A DNA stretch of 60,000 bases from Mesostigma viride (GCA_009746045.1 RPFO01000076.1:3360420-3420419); one strand, 5' to 3'; numbered from the stretch's first letter, positions 44,102-55,357 are shown. The notes: generated by a model not told the origin, from the letters alone. A program made the numbers and translations.

Positions 44102-44811
44102 CTAGTAGTCAAGGCCCCTGAAGTCGCAGTACGTGTATACGAACTCACGATCCTCCATATCCAGCTCCGGACCTGCACCGGTATGAATTAAAACCGGCGT
44201 GCTCCCCGCCGCGTAAGTTGCGACGCGCCGACGCGCGACGAGGCGCAGAGGATGTGTAAAGATCGTCAATAATTCCCACCCCGCGGGAATCCACTCTCGC
44301 ACAGAGGCGAGAAATGCCACCAGGTTAATTAAAACCTGGCGCTCGCGACTGCGTACGCCGCGAGTGAGCAGCGATAACAGCGCGAGATCCTGAAACAAAT
44401 TTGTTGACACCGCCGGCGCGCCCCCCGTGCGAAGCGATGCCCAGTTTTGCAGGTTTCTCTGGTAACCGGTGAGTGAAGAGAGGACGTTGTCCAACTCCTC
44501 AATGGCAGTCGTGACTTCGGTCACCGACCGCAAACCTCCCCGCACCTGGACCGTAAATGTCGATAAAATGTTTCGAATCTGGTCCAACAGGTTGCGGATT
44601 GCCGGCACCAGTGCTGGCAAATCGGGGTCCTCGGGGTTATCCCCGAGCAATGCGTGAGCTGCACGCTGCTGACGATGAAGCTCGTCGAGCGAAACTGTAA
44701 CTTCGTCGAGCAATTGTTGCCACGACGGCACAGTGGTCTTGACGAAGAACCAGCCGGCGGAGCGGCTATTTCCTCATCGTCCGGAATCCGAAATTCTTCC
44801 GAATTTGGCAT
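44102..44811 (-). CDS. extra ORF between LTR and gag of copia 3
   Basis: Starts at 44811 (MPNSEEFRIPDDEEIAAPPA), 25 bp after the 5' LTR, with a frame change near 44745 into TTVPSWQQLLDEVTVSLDEL. The rest is helix-rich (AIRNLLDQIRNILSTFTVQV; ITSLTGYQRNL-like stretches) and ends in FRGLDY at 44102. It is separated from gag by 170 bp. Copia 1 has a fused N-terminal extension on gag and copia 2 has nothing here. No known domain; it may be a detached Gag-like module or an acquired gene. Confidence 0.55.
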
Positions 44812-44835
44812 CTTTTTGACAGAGCGTGTAATACG

Positions 44836-45452
44836 AGTTGTGAGGGTAAGAATGCCACGAATTCCGCCATGGTTCTTGCAGGAAGTTGCCTTTATTAACA
44901 ATCAGGAAACACAGACGTAAGTCACGTCACTTCCAAGACTGCACGCAGCACAGACGACAGGGTCGCAGTGCCAAGAGAACGTGCACGCAAGAACTAGCGT
45001 CCCGGTGTGACCAAGTCACTCATATAGCTTACTAGGGACGCGTCCAAGTATTCAGCTGCACTGTCACAGCTGAACTGTCAATCAATTGATTACACAGACT
45101 CTGGCACGCCTTTGGCGCGCAGATCTATCAATTGTCCATACGGCTAGTCCTGTGGACCTATCCGTACACTAGTCAGCATCAATTGTCTCATAGGTCCTGG
45201 CGCGCTACAGTGCGCCTACCTATCAATTGACCATCAAGTCCTGTACAAGTCCTGTCAACGTCCTGCGGACTATCAAAGTGACACTTGTACATCCTGTGTC
45301 CGTACGCGCCCACAGTGGCGCGCCGGGTACTGTCGGCACAGCCTAGGAAACGTCATAACTTTTACGTTCCTTAACCAAATGAGGCGTTCAAGGTGCCGTT
45401 GGAAAGAGCGTAACAATCTCTATCCATCTAACGTAAATCCTTTACGTTAACT
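44836..45452 (-). repeat. 5' LTR of copia 3
   Basis: 617 bp, identical on inspection to the 3' LTR. The internal sequence begins CGTATTACACGCTC, the candidate primer-binding region, comparable with TGTATTCAT in copia 2 and TGCATTAAA in copia 1. Confidence 0.95.
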
Positions 45453-47641
45453 CAATCCGCCACCCCACAGCGGTGATCACGAACAAACTGCACCCCCATC
45501 ATGAAAACTTCGGTGCGCACGTGATCCTCAAGGATGGTTGCCCTGGGGGCCCCTACAATGTCCGGCACCACCCGACCCAGGAAGGCGCGCCCTTCCGCCG
45601 GGGCCACCTTGGGCGGCGTAACCACGTGCCCCACTCCATCCACCTGATACCTCCAATCCCACCATTCCTCGGTGCCGAACCGCACCGTGTTGCCCACCGT
45701 CCGGGGAAAACGAAGGTCGTCAGGTTGCGGCAAGGGCAGCGGCGCCTGTGGGAAGAAGGTGATCTCGAGTTGTTCCCAGTAAGCACCCCGGTCAACCGCG
45801 CACCAAGGGCCCGCTTGAAAAACCAAAGGGGCGGGCAGGTGCATACCAGGAGGGACCGGGAACAAGGGACCCTCGAACACCACACACAACTTCTCCGTGC
45901 GAGGCCCCGGCCCACCGTGTCTTACGGTCCTTCCCGGAATGGTTCGTATGAAGTCCCCCAACGACCATTCCTCATGTGAGGCTGCCCGGGAAGCGGCCTC
46001 GTAGCCTACTGAGGTGGCGACTGAATGATCGCCCTGGCGCCCGAGCTGGTCCAACATCCGCTGTATGAGACCCTGACCTGATTGCACCGCTGCCACGAGT
46101 GTCTCAATGGTAACCACGGGCTCCGCCGGCACCATGACACCCGCCACGCTGGGACCCTCCGCGGCATTCCGTACGGTATGCAAGCACGGTCCCTCCGCGG
46201 GAAGATGCGAATGTCGGTCCGAGGTAGTAGGCCTGCTGGGTCCCTCCGCAGGACGTGACATCGACGGTTCAGCCTGGGCAGGCCGGTGACGAGGCTCCAA
46301 GGAGACCAAGAAGTGGGGCTCCGGTGGGACCTCTTCCACTCGGGAGCGAGGCTCCAGGGAGACATGAAAGGTAGTCTCTTCTTGGCCCGCATCGGGCGGG
46401 TTGCTAGCGGGAACCTCATCAATAGGCTCCTCTCTAGCCGGCCGTTCGGCCATGGCCACCGCGGCCTCTGTCGGATCCGTTCGCCGTCGCCGATTCTCCC
46501 GCTCTTGCTCCAACTCTACCGCCGACCCCCACGTGCGCTCCCATTGCCGATCCGCTGGTCGGCGAGGTGGTGGGGACGCTTGGCGAGCGGTGCGTACCTC
46601 AGTCCCGGAGTCCGAGCGGGAACGCGAACGTGAGGGCGGGGATGGCGAGCGACGACGTGCCTGCCCCTCCGGAACACGTCGAGGAACGGCTTGGCTGTCC
46701 CCACCCCATCCGGTCGCCCTTGGAAGACTCCGCGTCTCGCGCCCTAGAGGTCGCCCCCAGCCCGTCGCCGGCGGTGGCGCCTCAATACGAGGCACAGGAC
46801 GGCTTCTTCCGCCGCTCCCCTGGGAACCCCGAGACGGCGGATCCCGCGGAGGGGAACGAGAGGGAGGGTGGTGTGGAGGATGGTCTTCGTCGTCGGAACT
46901 GGAGTCATATCCCTCACTCCCATCATCCTGGTCCTCCTCGTCCATCGCCACAATGTGATCCAGAGCCTGCCGCAACGAATACTGCCCTTCTCGCATGCAT
47001 TTCTGACCCCGTAGCGCCCCTTCTGGCGGAAGATACCGGGGGAAGTGGTATTCCAGCAGCTTTCGCACTGGAGGTGGAAGTAAGAGGAGAAGGAGCCGTG
47101 GGAACGCCAGGCCCGCCTCAAGCGTGTTCATGCACCCGTGACAGGCGCATTCCCGCTCATGTGTCTCCCAATCGGTCCCAACCACCACTCCGTTGCGCGC
47201 AGCCGTGCGGGTCTCGATCCGGAATCTCACGTTGCGCCTCACGAACCCTCGGAAAGTCTCCATCTGCGCAGGACCGACTCGCGCCATGATAGAATCAGCG
47301 CGGAGGTGCGACGGCATTTGATTACGACGACGCCGTCGTCGTTCCACCAGGGCTTCCCCCTCTCGACCGTAGTCACGCAAGAACACCCGAGGATTGAACG
47401 TCTCCTCGTGCAGCTCCTTTACCAGCGCCAACGTACGCGCGTCCGGAGCTCCAGGCCTTGACGAGGTTTCTTGCCGGTGCTCGCGACTAGAGGAGGGCCC
47501 CGTCTGTCCGCCACCATCTCTCGAGCCCCCGGCCCCTGGTGCATCCCTTCGGACCGCAGGCTCTCCGCGAGCTATCTGCGTCCTTACCCCCGCTTCCGGT
47601 TCTGGGACCTCCGGATCGTCGGGTATATCCATGTCGACCAA
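45453..47641 (-). CDS. gypsy third ORF, main part
   Basis: Starts at 47641 (MVDMDIPDDPEVPEPEAGVR), 204 bp after the integrase stop in the sense direction. Landmarks are KELHEETFNPRVFLRDYGRE; a small Cys/His cluster ECACHGC; a Leu-rich stretch LAFPRLLLLLLPPPVRKLLE; an acidic tract DEEDQDDGSEGYDSSSDDED; an Arg/Ser-rich region RRRSPSPPSRSRSRSDSGTE; and a folded-looking C-terminal part (FFPQAPLPLPQPDDLRFPRT; WWDWRYQVDGVGHVV). With the piece at 37381-37629 it totals about 810 residues. Its position matches env-like or additional ORFs of some gypsy elements, but no signal peptide or clear membrane anchor is seen. Function unknown. Confidence 0.8.
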
Positions 47642-47845
47642 ATCCCCCTCACTGGACTCCCCTCTGCACCCCGGAATCCTGCGTCAGCAGCCTCCACGGC
47701 GCCGACGGAAGTCTGGTCTCTGGGAAGCGCCTCCGCGGCGTCCCCCTGTACAGCCCACACACAAGATGTCAGGGCGTTAGTCGACGCGTACCAAATACCT
47801 GGCTCACGCACCACCCTCACCCTACACCCTACCGGCTGTGGTCTG

Positions 47846-49640
47846 CTAACGCAACTGGTGCGTCTTCTTGTATGCTTCTAGTAAGCGGGCGCACCCCGCT
47901 AACTCGGTAGCGGTGCGCCAGGAGTCCTCAGACTCGTGTTGTGCGAATCGCCATCGCACCCGATATTGTCGCTGGACCCCTCGTCCCCGTTTGACATCCC
48001 GGTGACCCACGATTGCGGCCACCTCGTCCTCCTGTTCCCCCGTATCAGGATTGAACTCCAGTGGGGCTGGGGGATTGACCCTACCCTGAATGGTGTTCTG
48101 GTGATACAACTTGAGCTGGTCACGGTGGAAACGGTTGGACGTGAGGTTCCATGACACTGGAATGTCCACCTGGAACATGACGTCATCGAACTTGGTGAGG
48201 ACCTTGTAGGGTCCCAGGAACATGGGTCGGAGCTTAGTCTTCAGCTCCTTCTCCACCTTGTGCGAAAATCGCCCGATCTGCGGGCCCTCAACCAGGACCC
48301 AATCGCCCACCTCGATGGACGGCGCCCTGGGATCCCGCTTGCCGGTTGTCCTCTCCAGATACCGCGCTGCCGCTGCGCGATAGCCCTGAACCGCGCTGTT
48401 ATGCGCTTGGTGCATCCGCTGCAGCAACCGGTCGACCCCTTGCAGGGTATCCAGCTTGACCTGATCCTCTCCCAGCTCGTGGCTCCCAAGCAAGTCGAGC
48501 GGTGTGAGAGGGTGTCGGCCGGAGTTGAGGAAAAAGGGGGTGAACCCATGGGCGGCCTGGGGGGCATTGTTCAGGGAAAACTCCACCAAGCCCAGAAGTT
48601 CTTCCCAATTGCTGCCCACCGTGTCGGTGTAGTGTCGCATGGTCTCTTGCACCGTGCGGTTCAACCGCTCCACCAGGTGCGACGACGAGCTGTGATAGGC
48701 CGTGCCCAGCGACACCTTGGTGCCCAGTTGCTCGAAGAACTCCTGCCAGAATTTGGCCGTGAAGAGCTTGTCGCGGTCAGAGATGAACTGCCGGCTGAGC
48801 CCATGAAACCGAAAAACGTGCGTCAGGTATATCTTGGCGCACTCCTCCGCTGTGAGGTCGACCGGACACGGGGCCAGGTGACACATGCGCGTCAGGCGGT
48901 CCACAAACACCAAGACCATGCTGTTGCCGTTCTTCGTCTTCTTGAACGGGCCGATGAAGTCCATCATGATAGAATCCCAAGGACCCATAGGATCCGGCAG
49001 CGTCTTAGGGACGGCCTGAGAGCCCGTGTTCCTGGACTTCATGATCTGACACGAGGGGCACTGGCGCACATACGTCTCGATATACTCCTTCATCCCTGGC
49101 CAGTAGAAGTGCTTACGTGCCCGGGGAAGGAGACGGTGGCTTCCCTGATGTCCGCCCAGGAGAGAATCATGGAGCTCATGAAGCAAGGCAGCCCTGCAGA
49201 GCTCAGGAACATACAGCCGCCATTCCTCCGACTGGGGACTCACGAACAGTTTCCCCTCCTGGAACTTGCAAGGATAGGCCCCCATCTGCTGGGGATGTGC
49301 CCGGATGGCTTCAAGTGCTGCTTCCTCCGTGATTGTGAAACGGCTGATCAGCATCTCCAAGTCCGACGTGACTGTGAACGCGTCCGCCGCCGGTTCTGCC
49401 GCATCCGTACCCGCCTGGTTGACGAATTCTGAGAAGACTGTGGGAGGGCCGAGCGGCTGAAGCTGAAAAATTCCCTGGGGCGGCACCACATGACTAAGGG
49501 GCACTCGCGCATGCGACCCCTCCCCCTCCCCGGGGGTGTCCACGTCCTCGTGGGCTCGTGGGTGAACCGTCTCCTCCGGGAGGGGTGACAGGTCATCCAT
49601 GGTGGTGTGCCCAAGATGAAACAAGTGGCGGGCCCGGGGG
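47846..49640 (-). CDS. gypsy integrase with C-terminal chromodomain
   Basis: HHCC zinc-binding domain (HDSLLGGHQGSHRLLPRARK, then CPSC), then the catalytic core with Asp in MMDFIGPFKK, Asp in FISDRDKLF and Glu in HLVERLNRTVQ. A GPY/F-type region follows (FLGPYKVLTKFDDV). The chromodomain at the end is EVAAIVGHRDVKRGRGVQRQ, YRVRWRFAQHESEDSW and LLEAYKK. Integrases of this chromovirus group target chromatin through that domain. The frame differs from RT/RNase H and takes over near 49630. Confidence 0.93.
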
Positions 49641-51433
49641 ACCGTGGTTCCACACCGTAGGCGGTCCCCGGGGCGGCCACTGGGACACAGGTGGTATGCA
49701 GCACGTCCATGTCCTCGTAGAACCAGTAGTCTGCCCGTCGCGAGAGAGCGTCGGGCACCACATTGTCCGCGCCCTTGACATATTGGATCTTGAACGGCGC
49801 GAACTGTGACAGGTACTCCATCCACCGCGCCTGGCGGGGCGTCAAGTTGGGCTGCACCAGGAGGTGGGTGAGCGGCCGGTGGTCCGTGTGGATCACCAGG
49901 CGATGGGGGTCGAGATCCCCCTGCTCACTGATGGCCACCGAAAACTGGGCCCCCAAGAGATGATGACGCCACGTGTGGCAGCTGTAGACGACTGCCAGGA
50001 GTTCCTGCTGATGCACTGGATAATTCCGCTCCGCCGGAATCATCGTTCGTGAGATGTACTCGATGGGCTGAAGGCCCTTGCCGTGGTCCTGCAGGAGAAC
50101 ACCCCCGATGGCCACCTTGCTGGCGTCCGTAGCCACGACGAAAGGAAGGGCCGGGTCCGGCAGGATAAGGACTGGCGCTGTGGTGAGGTGGCGCTTGAGC
50201 GCCTCGAACGCCTGTTGGCACTGCTCAGCCCAAAGGAACGGAGTACCCTTTTTGAGAAGAGCATTGATCGGGGCGGCGATGGTGGCGAACCGCGGGATGA
50301 ACCGGCGGTAGTAAGATGCCAATCCCAGGAAGCTGCGGACTCCTTTCACGTCCGTAGGGACAGGCCATTGCTGGACAGACTCGATCTTCTCAGGGTCGGT
50401 CGCGATGCCGTCCGCGGACAGGGTATGACCTAGAAACGGTACGCAGCGGCCGGCGCGCACCTTGGCCTTCCGCGCCGAAAGGTGCTCATCCTCCATGATC
50501 TGCAGCACGGCGTCCACATCCTCCAGGTGCTCCTCGAACGTCTTGGAGTACACCAGGATGTCGTCCAGATACGCCAGCGCGCACGTGCGCTTGTAGGTCC
50601 AGGGCGGGCGCGCTCCCTTCTGCGGGTCCGCCAGGTCCTGAGAGACCTGCGGCAGGTGGGCTGTACCCATCACCGGACGGAGGATGTCATTCATCAGCAT
50701 CTGGAAGGACGCGGGCGAGTTACACAGCCCCATTGCCGCCACCCGAAACTGATAGTGACCGAAGGGCGTAGCGAACGCGGTCTTGTGGCAGTCTTCTGGC
50801 GCGATGCGCAGCTGCCAAAACCCGTCCGCACAGTCGATGACGGTGAAACACGTCGCCCCCTGGACACGGTTGAAGATGTCGTCGATCCGCGGTAGAGGAT
50901 ACCGGGACTTGACGGTGATAGCGTTCAGCTTCCGGTAGTCAGTCACCAGACGCCACTTGCCTCCTGGCTTGGGAACGAGCAGCACGCCCGCTGAGAAGGG
51001 GCTGTTGCTGGGTTCAATGAGCCCAGCGTCGAGTAGTGAGATGAGGATCTTCTTGAGCTCCACCAGCTCGACTGGGCCCATGCGGTACATGGGAGACACA
51101 GTAGGCCCGGAACCCTCATGGAGCTGGACACGATGTAACACCGACCGATTGGGAGGGAACTGGGGGGTGCGATCGGCGAAGAGGGCAGTGCGCTTCTCCA
51201 GGACGGCATTGAACCGCGCCAGCTCGTCCGGTGTGAACCCAGCACCAATCTCGTTAAGCAGAGCCTGAGTGCTGTCCAGGTCTATGCGATACATCGCGTA
51301 CTCCTTGCCCTTCCGGAGCTGGCGCGCCAGCGTCTTGCTACTCATCAGGATCTGGGACGCTGGTCGGGGCCCGTCCGCCGAGCGCTCGTGTGTAATGTTA
51401 TGGACCTCCGCGGCCTGTGCCCTATACTCGCTG
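49348..51433 (-). CDS. gypsy reverse transcriptase and RNase H (5'-truncated by CACTA)
   Basis: The frame enters from the CACTA junction (EYRAQAAEVHNITHERSADG). RT motifs are SPFSAGVLLVPKPGGKWRLV, VTDYRKLNAI, RYPLPRIDDIF, FGHYQFRVAAMGLCNSPASF and the YLDD box in ALAYLDDILVYSKT. An insertion of about 20 residues (after NDILRPVMG, HLPQVSQDLADPQKGARPPW) precedes the YLDD box. RNase H has FVVATDASKVAIGGVLLQDH, HQQELLAVVYSCHTWRHHLL, VIHTDHRPLTHLL and VVPDALSRR. After about 49630 the listed frame is no longer meaningful and integrase continues in another frame. Confidence 0.95.
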
Positions 51434-51830
51434 CACTAGGAAGTCGGAAAAAATTCGTCCTGATATTTCTTGATATCGTCCTGAGTTTTTTTTTGAGAAA
51501 TCCTGAGAAATCCTGAGATATCTTGAGATTGTCTTGAGATCGTCTTGAGAATTCCTGAGATTTTTCCTGAGATTGCCCTGATTTTTCCTGATTTTTTTCG
51601 TCTTCACAAAATCTGGTAAGTGCACACCTCGGGTCCTGAGATTTCTGGTGAAAAACTCAGGTCTTGAGATTTTGACTTTGTAGTGAAAATCTCAGGACAA
51701 AATCTCAGGACAATCTCAGGACAAAATCAGGACAAAAAAACGAGTAGAATCTCAAGAAAATCTCAGGACAAAAAAACGAGTAGAATCTCAAGAAAATCAA
51801 GAACATACACAGGCGAATTCTCCAGCCATT
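51434..51830. repeat. CACTA terminus and subterminal repeat array
   Basis: From about 51490 to 51600 many copies of a unit like TCCTGAGATTT run in one orientation, with TCTTGAGAT variants. From about 51640 to 51810 the complement (AATCTCAGGACAA) is repeated, giving a large imperfect palindrome around 51620. Two copies of AAAAAAACGAGTAGAATCTC lie in the right half. By analogy such repeats bind the element's TnpA-like protein. Confidence 0.8.
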
Positions 51831-52355
51831 CTGGGACAAAAAAATGGTGTTATCAGGGACCAACAGAAATACGACAATGCAAGATGATTACAACAGGGGC
51901 ATGACTCACAATCAGTGCATTTATTACATTGATAAATATCATGTTACAGCTTGCATACATCATCCACAGCAAACATGCTGTCAACTGACATTCGTAGTCA
52001 TGTCTTGCTGAAAGGGAAAAACTGATTCATTCTTGGAATCAGGGAAGTTTGTGTACATCTTCACACAATTCTTCACGAGAAGAGTTCTCATGCCTCTCCC
52101 ATACTGTTCAGAGTCCGCATGTTTCGTTCTACGTGCTCCTGCACGTAGGAGCACAATTAAGAAGGACAAAGCAGCAAGGCAGGGCCAGAATCAGAAAGGC
52201 TGCAGGATGTGCAAATGTACACCAAATCCAAAATGACGAGACAGTAAAAAATCACGCTCGTACACGAGACAAAAAAATCGCTTTGTAGTGCAAAAAAATG
52301 GAATCCTGTGCACCCTGATCGTGAAAACTTACAGCTATTCCAAAACTGGCTGGAC

Positions 52356-55300
52356 TCAGTTTGATGCCATGCCTTCTGCCTTCTGGCCATTCAGCAGCTC
52401 GCAGTGTTTTGCTTGTGCCGCGCTGTCCGGGGTATTTTCCTGCACGCAAACAGCAGAGAGTTTGGACCATTGGGTTGCGCAAGTAGTCAGAAAAAGAATA
52501 CACAACAAAACCGCAATGCAAACTAATCAAGGCATCCACAATTATAAAGACGGTAACATTTCCGTATCTAGGAGCTGCGGAACTTACACATGGGATTGGT
52601 AGGCTTGAGCAGGATTCTGTCGGTGCAGATCTCTCCGCTTGTTTGTTGATGATGGCGTTCTTCTCAGCGAGCTCCTCTTGCATTTTTTTCAACTGCAACA
52701 TCATGTTGGCAAGCACGGATTCCACCGATGACTCTGGTCCTCCCGTGGAGGGTGGCAGTGGGGCCGGAGGGGCTGGCACGGCCGTGGAGGGTGGCAGTGG
52801 GGCCGGAGGGGCTGGCACGGCCGTGGAGGGTGGCAGTGGGGCCGGAGGGGCTGGCACGGCCGTGGAGGGTGGCAGCAGTGGGGCCAGAGGGGCTGGCACG
52901 GCCGTGGAGGGTGGCAGTGGGGCTGGCACATCCGGGGGGGAAGGCACTTGACTCGTGTTTGTTTCTTCTGCCTTTCCAGGCAGGTCATTCACCGTAACAT
53001 TGCCCAACATCACCCATGAGAGCTCGCCAGACCCCTCCTCACCGTAGTGCAATTTCCTCAGATCAAAGCAATACCTTGATTCTGGCTCATCCCCGTTAGG
53101 AAACGCAAGCGTCCACGGGGACTTGTTCCGTGGCTTGACCATAGCAATGCGGCCTACATCCCACACCAACTCATCCCCCAATCTCAGCTGCTTGCGCGCC
53201 TTCAGCAACCATTTTTGAGCTATGATGGTGCCAACCGGTACGTTGGTCGTTGTCACCTCTGCTGGAAGAGGCACCACAGTGGCCTGAGGGAGCACCTGCT
53301 TGATGTAGTGCATCAACCCCAGATCTGAAGGTGGTGGGCACTGAGCACGTGTCTTAGGTGCTGTTGGCGGCTGTGGAAGGACGGCAATGTTCTCTTCTAG
53401 AGGCTGCGGCGATGGCAGGACTGGATCATTTGTTGCAGATGGGGACTTGGTCTCTGTTGATCCGCGCCGGGCCTTGGAAACTGGCGCTGGTGTCATGCCC
53501 TTCCTCTTTGAAGAAGCCTGCGAAGGCACTGCACACATCAATTGCAAAAGAGAGACTTTGTTGGGATCATAAAAACAAACAGGGAATGCATTTACAAATG
53601 GGAAACGGGGAAGCTGCTGGTGAATGGGGGTTATGTATGCTATGGTGGCAAACGAACATAGCAAGGTCTTAATAAGGTTGAGCGAAAAGAATATTAGAGT
53701 GCATCGTCAGTGCAGAAACTGAGATACTTGCTAAGTAAAATACAGGTATGCCAATGCAAAAAGAGACAATAATAAAACAACCACGATTGGAAGTGTTCTG
53801 ATATTACTTACAGGGAATGGCCTGCTGCGTCACAGGTTCATCACCAGCAGCCCCCGGAGTGGGCTGGGGCAGGGCCTTTGAATCGATACATGGAGATTCG
53901 CATGCCAGCAGAAGCGATAATTGCTTCGAATAGTGGGGCTTCACATTTGGACCTGGTTCAGGTGCCAGGATGGGCACCAGCACCGGTGTCACTGTGCCAG
54001 CCACGTCCACGGCTGGATGAAAAAGGAAAGACACATGCAATTAAAGAAGTCAAAAGTCAGCTTGAATGAAACACAAAGAAAACCAATATACACAAAACGT
54101 GTGGGACTTCATAAAGATAATAATGCACAAAGTTGAAGGGTAAATACAGGCAAATTGATACGTTGTAAGTTTCCATGAAGCAACAGTAAGGCCCGTATAC
54201 CAAAGGGGAAAAAAAGGGAACTTACGTGCCAGCACGGGGGCAGATGGACAGCCTGGCATGGGTGGTGGTGGCATGGCCACGAGAGGGGGTGCCGGCACGG
54301 CGCTCATCTGCTGGTCGAACTGCGCGTTGATAGCGTCGATTTGGGCCTGCAAAGCTGCAATCTTGGCGGCCCTTTCAGCCTCGAGGCTGGCAGGCAGCTG
54401 CATGGTCCCGGCGGTGACTGCAGCAGGCTTGGCTTTTGCTGTCGACTTGCCGGTTGCAGTTTTCTTTGCTTTTTGGACGCCCAGCTGTGGTGTTCACCAT
54501 GAAGAACAAAGCACAGCATCCGAAGGAACATAATAATGCACTCGATCAGAAAACTATCGATGGCGAGTAGAAAGTACGGTTGCACTACAGATTGCTGACT
54601 GCACTCCGAGTGCAACGACAAGAACTGTGCCTGGCAAGCCAAAAAAAAAAATTTTTTTTTTTGGCTTGCTAGGCGCTGTAGCGTTTCTCATACAGATTTC
54701 TCCAATCAGGGCAGCAATAAGATGATTTGCATCCCCAAGGAGGAAGGGAAGAACAACACGACGTCATACACAACGGATGCATACCAAGACACGGCAGTTC
54801 ATGAGTATTCTTTGTTTAATTACCTGTTTGGGCTGGTTGGTTACGCAGGCAAGCGGGGCACGTTGCTGTTCAGCCTTAGCCACTCTGTTGGCCAATCTCT
54901 TTGCCGCTAGATAGGCCTCGTGCTTTCGGTAAGATAGACGCCTCGCTAGCTCCCTTTCAACTATCGCTTCAGGCTCAGCCAAAGCAGGAGGATCGGGGAG
55001 AGGCTTCACTGCGGTTGTCGCCTCTGTCGGTCCGTTCAGGACTTCATTCAGTTTCCTGCTGCTCTCCGCCGCAACGGCTGCAGAGTAATTGGCCTTTGCA
55101 TCATTTAACTCGTCCTGGGCCAGTGCTGGTAAGAATTCACAACAAATCGCCTTGATCCGAGCACAAACATCCCTCAGCAGTTCTTGATCTTGGTCCTTCT
55201 TTGCTACACCCTCCAGCAACCACTCCTTCGATTGCGTCGCGACGACTTCCCTAAGAGTCCGCAGCCGACAATCGGCTTGCACATGCTTCAGAGGGTGTAG

Positions 55301-55357
55301 TTCTACGGACTTGGCGGCACGAAATTTTGCCCACTTTGCTGGATCCGCGGCCACCAT
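52356..55357 (-). CDS. CACTA accessory protein, five exons, 672 residues (TnpA-like position)
   Basis: Exons 55357-54824, 54484-54226, 54012-53812, 53528-52588 and 52439-52356 join in frame, all introns GT...AG. Exon 1 starts MVAADPAKWAKFRAAKSVEL and is helical and charged. Exon 2 has a coiled coil (LEAERAAKIAALQAQIDAIN). Exon 4 holds the most ordered region (LGLMHYIKQVLPQATVVPLP; VGTIIAQKWLLKARKQLRLG; PWTLAFPNGDEPESRYCFDL), then Pro-rich repeats and a second coiled coil (VLANMMLQLKKMQEELAEKN). Exon 5 ends at 52358. It is divergent from the transposase with about 790 bp between start codons. No family is recognised; a DNA-binding partner acting on the subterminal repeats is an inference from position only. 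Confidence 0.75.
52738..52930 (-). repeat. in-frame Pro/Ala minisatellite in exon 4
   Basis: About five copies of a 39-bp unit containing GGAGGGTGGCAGTGGGGCCG, one with an extra three bases. On the coding strand each copy reads PAPPAPLPPSTAV. The unit is a multiple of three, so copy-number change keeps the frame. Confidence 0.9.

Larger units (their letters stand above)
37630..45452 (-). mobile_element. copia-type LTR retrotransposon 3, recent insertion
   Basis: Two 617-bp LTRs (37630-38246 and 44836-45452) look identical throughout. The 5-bp target duplication CAATC flanks both sides (37625-37629 and 45453-45457). LTR ends are AGTT...AACT. In sense order it has an extra ORF, gag with zinc knuckle, integrase, protease-like domain, RT and RNase H, then about 950 bp of 3' UTR and a purine tract (AAAGAAAAGAAGGG). 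Identical LTRs suggest recent transposition, although gag and integrase carry apparent frameshifts. Confidence 0.93.
36580..51433 (-). mobile_element. chromodomain Ty3/gypsy retrotransposon (3' part)
   Basis: In sense direction: pol (RT, RNase H, integrase, chromodomain), a third ORF, polypurine tract and 3' LTR. The third ORF is split by copia 3 (37630-45452) and pol is split at 51433 by the CACTA element. Gag, protease and the 5' LTR must lie beyond the window. It is inserted in the right LTR of copia 2. Confidence 0.9.

Noticed and set aside
48260-49432. 390-codon plus-strand frame opposite the gypsy integrase
   Set aside because: Antisense shadow of a well-supported integrase with HHCC, DDE and chromodomain.
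51434-51830. Separate foldback or MITE insertion
   Set aside because: The CACTA terminus at 51434 together with tnp2 downstream explains the repeats as a subterminal region; no independent target duplication was seen.
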